From: an uncultured archaeon
GTDB lineage: Archaea > Nanobdellota > Nanobdellia > Woesearchaeales > UBA583
Assembly: GCA_937138345.1 (NCBI GenBank)
Contig: CAKZOW010000117.1
Location: forward strand, 1 to 37,571
Length of the DNA: 37,571 bases
Direction: 5' to 3'
The translations under genes were made by a program, and so were the position numbers. A model generated the notes under the pieces. The model was given only the letters and a program-made list of their open reading frames with translations, did no database searches and was not told the DNA's origin. Below, piece by piece: positions 37,029 to 37,571 of this stretch (position 1 is its first letter; each line of letters starts with the position of its first letter).

Positions 37029-37391
37029 TTAGTTTTTATATAATGAAGGAAATCTTACTTTATTTAATTCTTCATGAAAAGAGTGTCTAAAAAGCCAATG
37101 TGCTCTGAATAACCTATCATAAGACGGTCTATCTGAGATATATCTAAGCTCAGCTTTAAAAGCTTCTAATAATTCTTTTTCATCATAATTAGCATAAATA
37201 GTACCTTCTTTATGTATTGCTTTCCAATTAGACATTTCAAAATCATAGTATATGGTTCTAACTGCTTCTTCTGTAAAGCTCTTTTCAAACTTTTTAAAAG
37301 AGTATAAGAAACACTTGAACCAATTTTTATTGATTTCTTCAAACGTATCTCCTATATTTGACATTAATTTATAATACATTTTAGTTTTCAT
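37029..37391 (-). CDS. hypothetical protein, 120 aa
   Basis: A Phe/Tyr/Lys-rich helical protein (MKTKMYYKLMSNIGDTFEEINKNWFKCFLYSFKKFEKSF...). It is the first gene of this leftward run: upstream lies a 123-nt non-coding stretch with repeats, so its promoter is expected there. No family recognised. Confidence 0.6.
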   Translation of the reverse strand: MKTKMYYKLMSNIGDTFEEINKNWFKCFLYSFKKFEKSFTEEAVRTIYYDFEMSNWKAIHKEGTIYANYDEKELLEAFKAELRYISDRPSYDRLFRAHWLFRHSFHEELNKVRFPSLYKN

Positions 37392-37413
37392 AATTTAGTT
37401 TTAAAATGCTGAC

Positions 37414-37493
37414 TGGTCAGGTATCACAGCCTAAGCTCCTCCTTTCCAGCCATTAGTCAACTATCACAGCTACTCGCCCCTATTTGTCACAGA
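37414..37493. repeat. imperfect 40-nt-spaced repeats in the right non-coding stretch
   Basis: TGGTCAGGTATCACAGC (37414-37430) and TAGTCAACTATCACAGC (37454-37470) match at 14 of 17 positions. A third, weaker unit TTGTCACAGA lies at 37484-37493. Each is followed by a C-rich CTCC or CCCC stretch about 8-12 nt on. The stretch 37392-37514 contains no ORF and is clearly less AT-rich than its surroundings. CTGAC/GTCAG can also form a short stem at 37410-37421. Operators, a structured leader RNA or a small RNA are possible. Confidence 0.5.
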
Positions 37494-37514
37494 CTTTTGC
37501 TCCTTTTGATTACA

Positions 37515-37571
37515 TTAGTTTACTTTTTTAGATTTACCAATATACTTACGGAATTTATCTTCAGAAGCAAT
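37515..37571 (-). CDS. C-terminal end of a gene cut by the right edge
   Basis: A minus-strand frame open from the window edge reads IASEDKFRKYIGKSKKVN and stops with TAA at 37515. Only 18 residues are visible; the basic tail is all that can be said. It is likely the last gene of an operon lying to the right, because a non-coding stretch follows. Confidence 0.5.
   Translation of the reverse strand: MASEDKFRKYIGKSKKVN

Noticed and set aside
1-37571. Genome-wide stop-codon reassignment
   Set aside because: TAA, TAG and TGA are all used as ends of well-defined genes, often as ATGA overlaps. The single TAA at 3681-3683 is better explained by a local mutation or error.
1-37571. tRNA genes or CRISPR arrays
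   Set aside because: No cloverleaf with a T-loop consensus and no regularly spaced identical repeats were seen by eye. The repeats at 8548-8816 and 37414-37493 are imperfect and few.

Overview
The window looks like the early/replication half of a tailed dsDNA phage that infects a Bacteroidetes host. The DNA is strongly AT-rich. Genes are packed head to tail with ATGA or 8-nt overlaps. Start codons are preceded by A/T-rich tracts rather than Shine-Dalgarno sequences. Many small proteins have the look of Flavobacteria/Bacteroides phage families. The replication gene set (RepL-like wHTH, PD-(D/E)XK nuclease, Toprim primase, SSB-like protein, DnaB, PolA, SF2 helicase) together with intron-rich replication genes would fit a crAss-like phage, but no structural gene is present to prove it. 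TAA, TAG and TGA all end genes here, so there is no sign of genome-wide stop recoding.

Layout: nearly everything is on the minus strand. From right to left: a cut gene end and a repeat-bearing non-coding stretch (37.4-37.5 kb); small unknown genes; a lysis cassette (GH24 lysozyme, putative holin, putative unimolecular spanin; 35.7-34.6 kb); a terminator-flanked acidic protein gene and a ClpX-like AAA+ ATPase; small genes; a family A DNA polymerase broken by two group I introns (30.9-26.4 kb); small genes; an SF2 helicase broken inside its Walker A motif by a group I intron carrying two different homing endonucleases (25.6-22.5 kb); a cluster of small Cys-containing CAIGR-type proteins; a putative loader, DnaB helicase, RecA/Sak4-like ATPase, two unknowns, SSB-like protein, Toprim primase, PD-(D/E)XK nuclease and a MazG-like enzyme (21.2-13.7 kb); a coiled-coil protein; and small lipoprotein and membrane genes ending at a terminator at 10.4 kb.

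The only two plus-strand genes (NinG-like nuclease and a free-standing GIY-YIG homing endonuclease) sit at 8.8-10.4 kb. To their left is a roughly 370-bp divergent non-coding region with two sets of imperfect direct repeats and a palindrome, next to two RepL-like winged-helix genes. It is a good candidate for a replication origin and/or control region. The leftmost minus-strand operon (8.4-0 kb) encodes the two wHTH proteins (one fused to a T5orf172/Mug113 GIY-YIG-like domain), an Rnl2-type RNA ligase, a macrodomain protein, a primase-polymerase-like protein, a zinc-ribbon-like protein, a family of three paralogues, and one small gene with an in-frame TAA.

The strongest result is the reconstruction of three introns. 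Choosing sites where the 5' exon ends in U and the intron ends in G restores QMATGLG|KSFVLL in the helicase, and SPRF|AFQYGGSG and LNNP|AQSTAAF in the polymerase. The reconstructed lengths are 461 aa and 690 aa, all in frame. The three introns share a conserved 3' end and between them carry four homing endonuclease genes.
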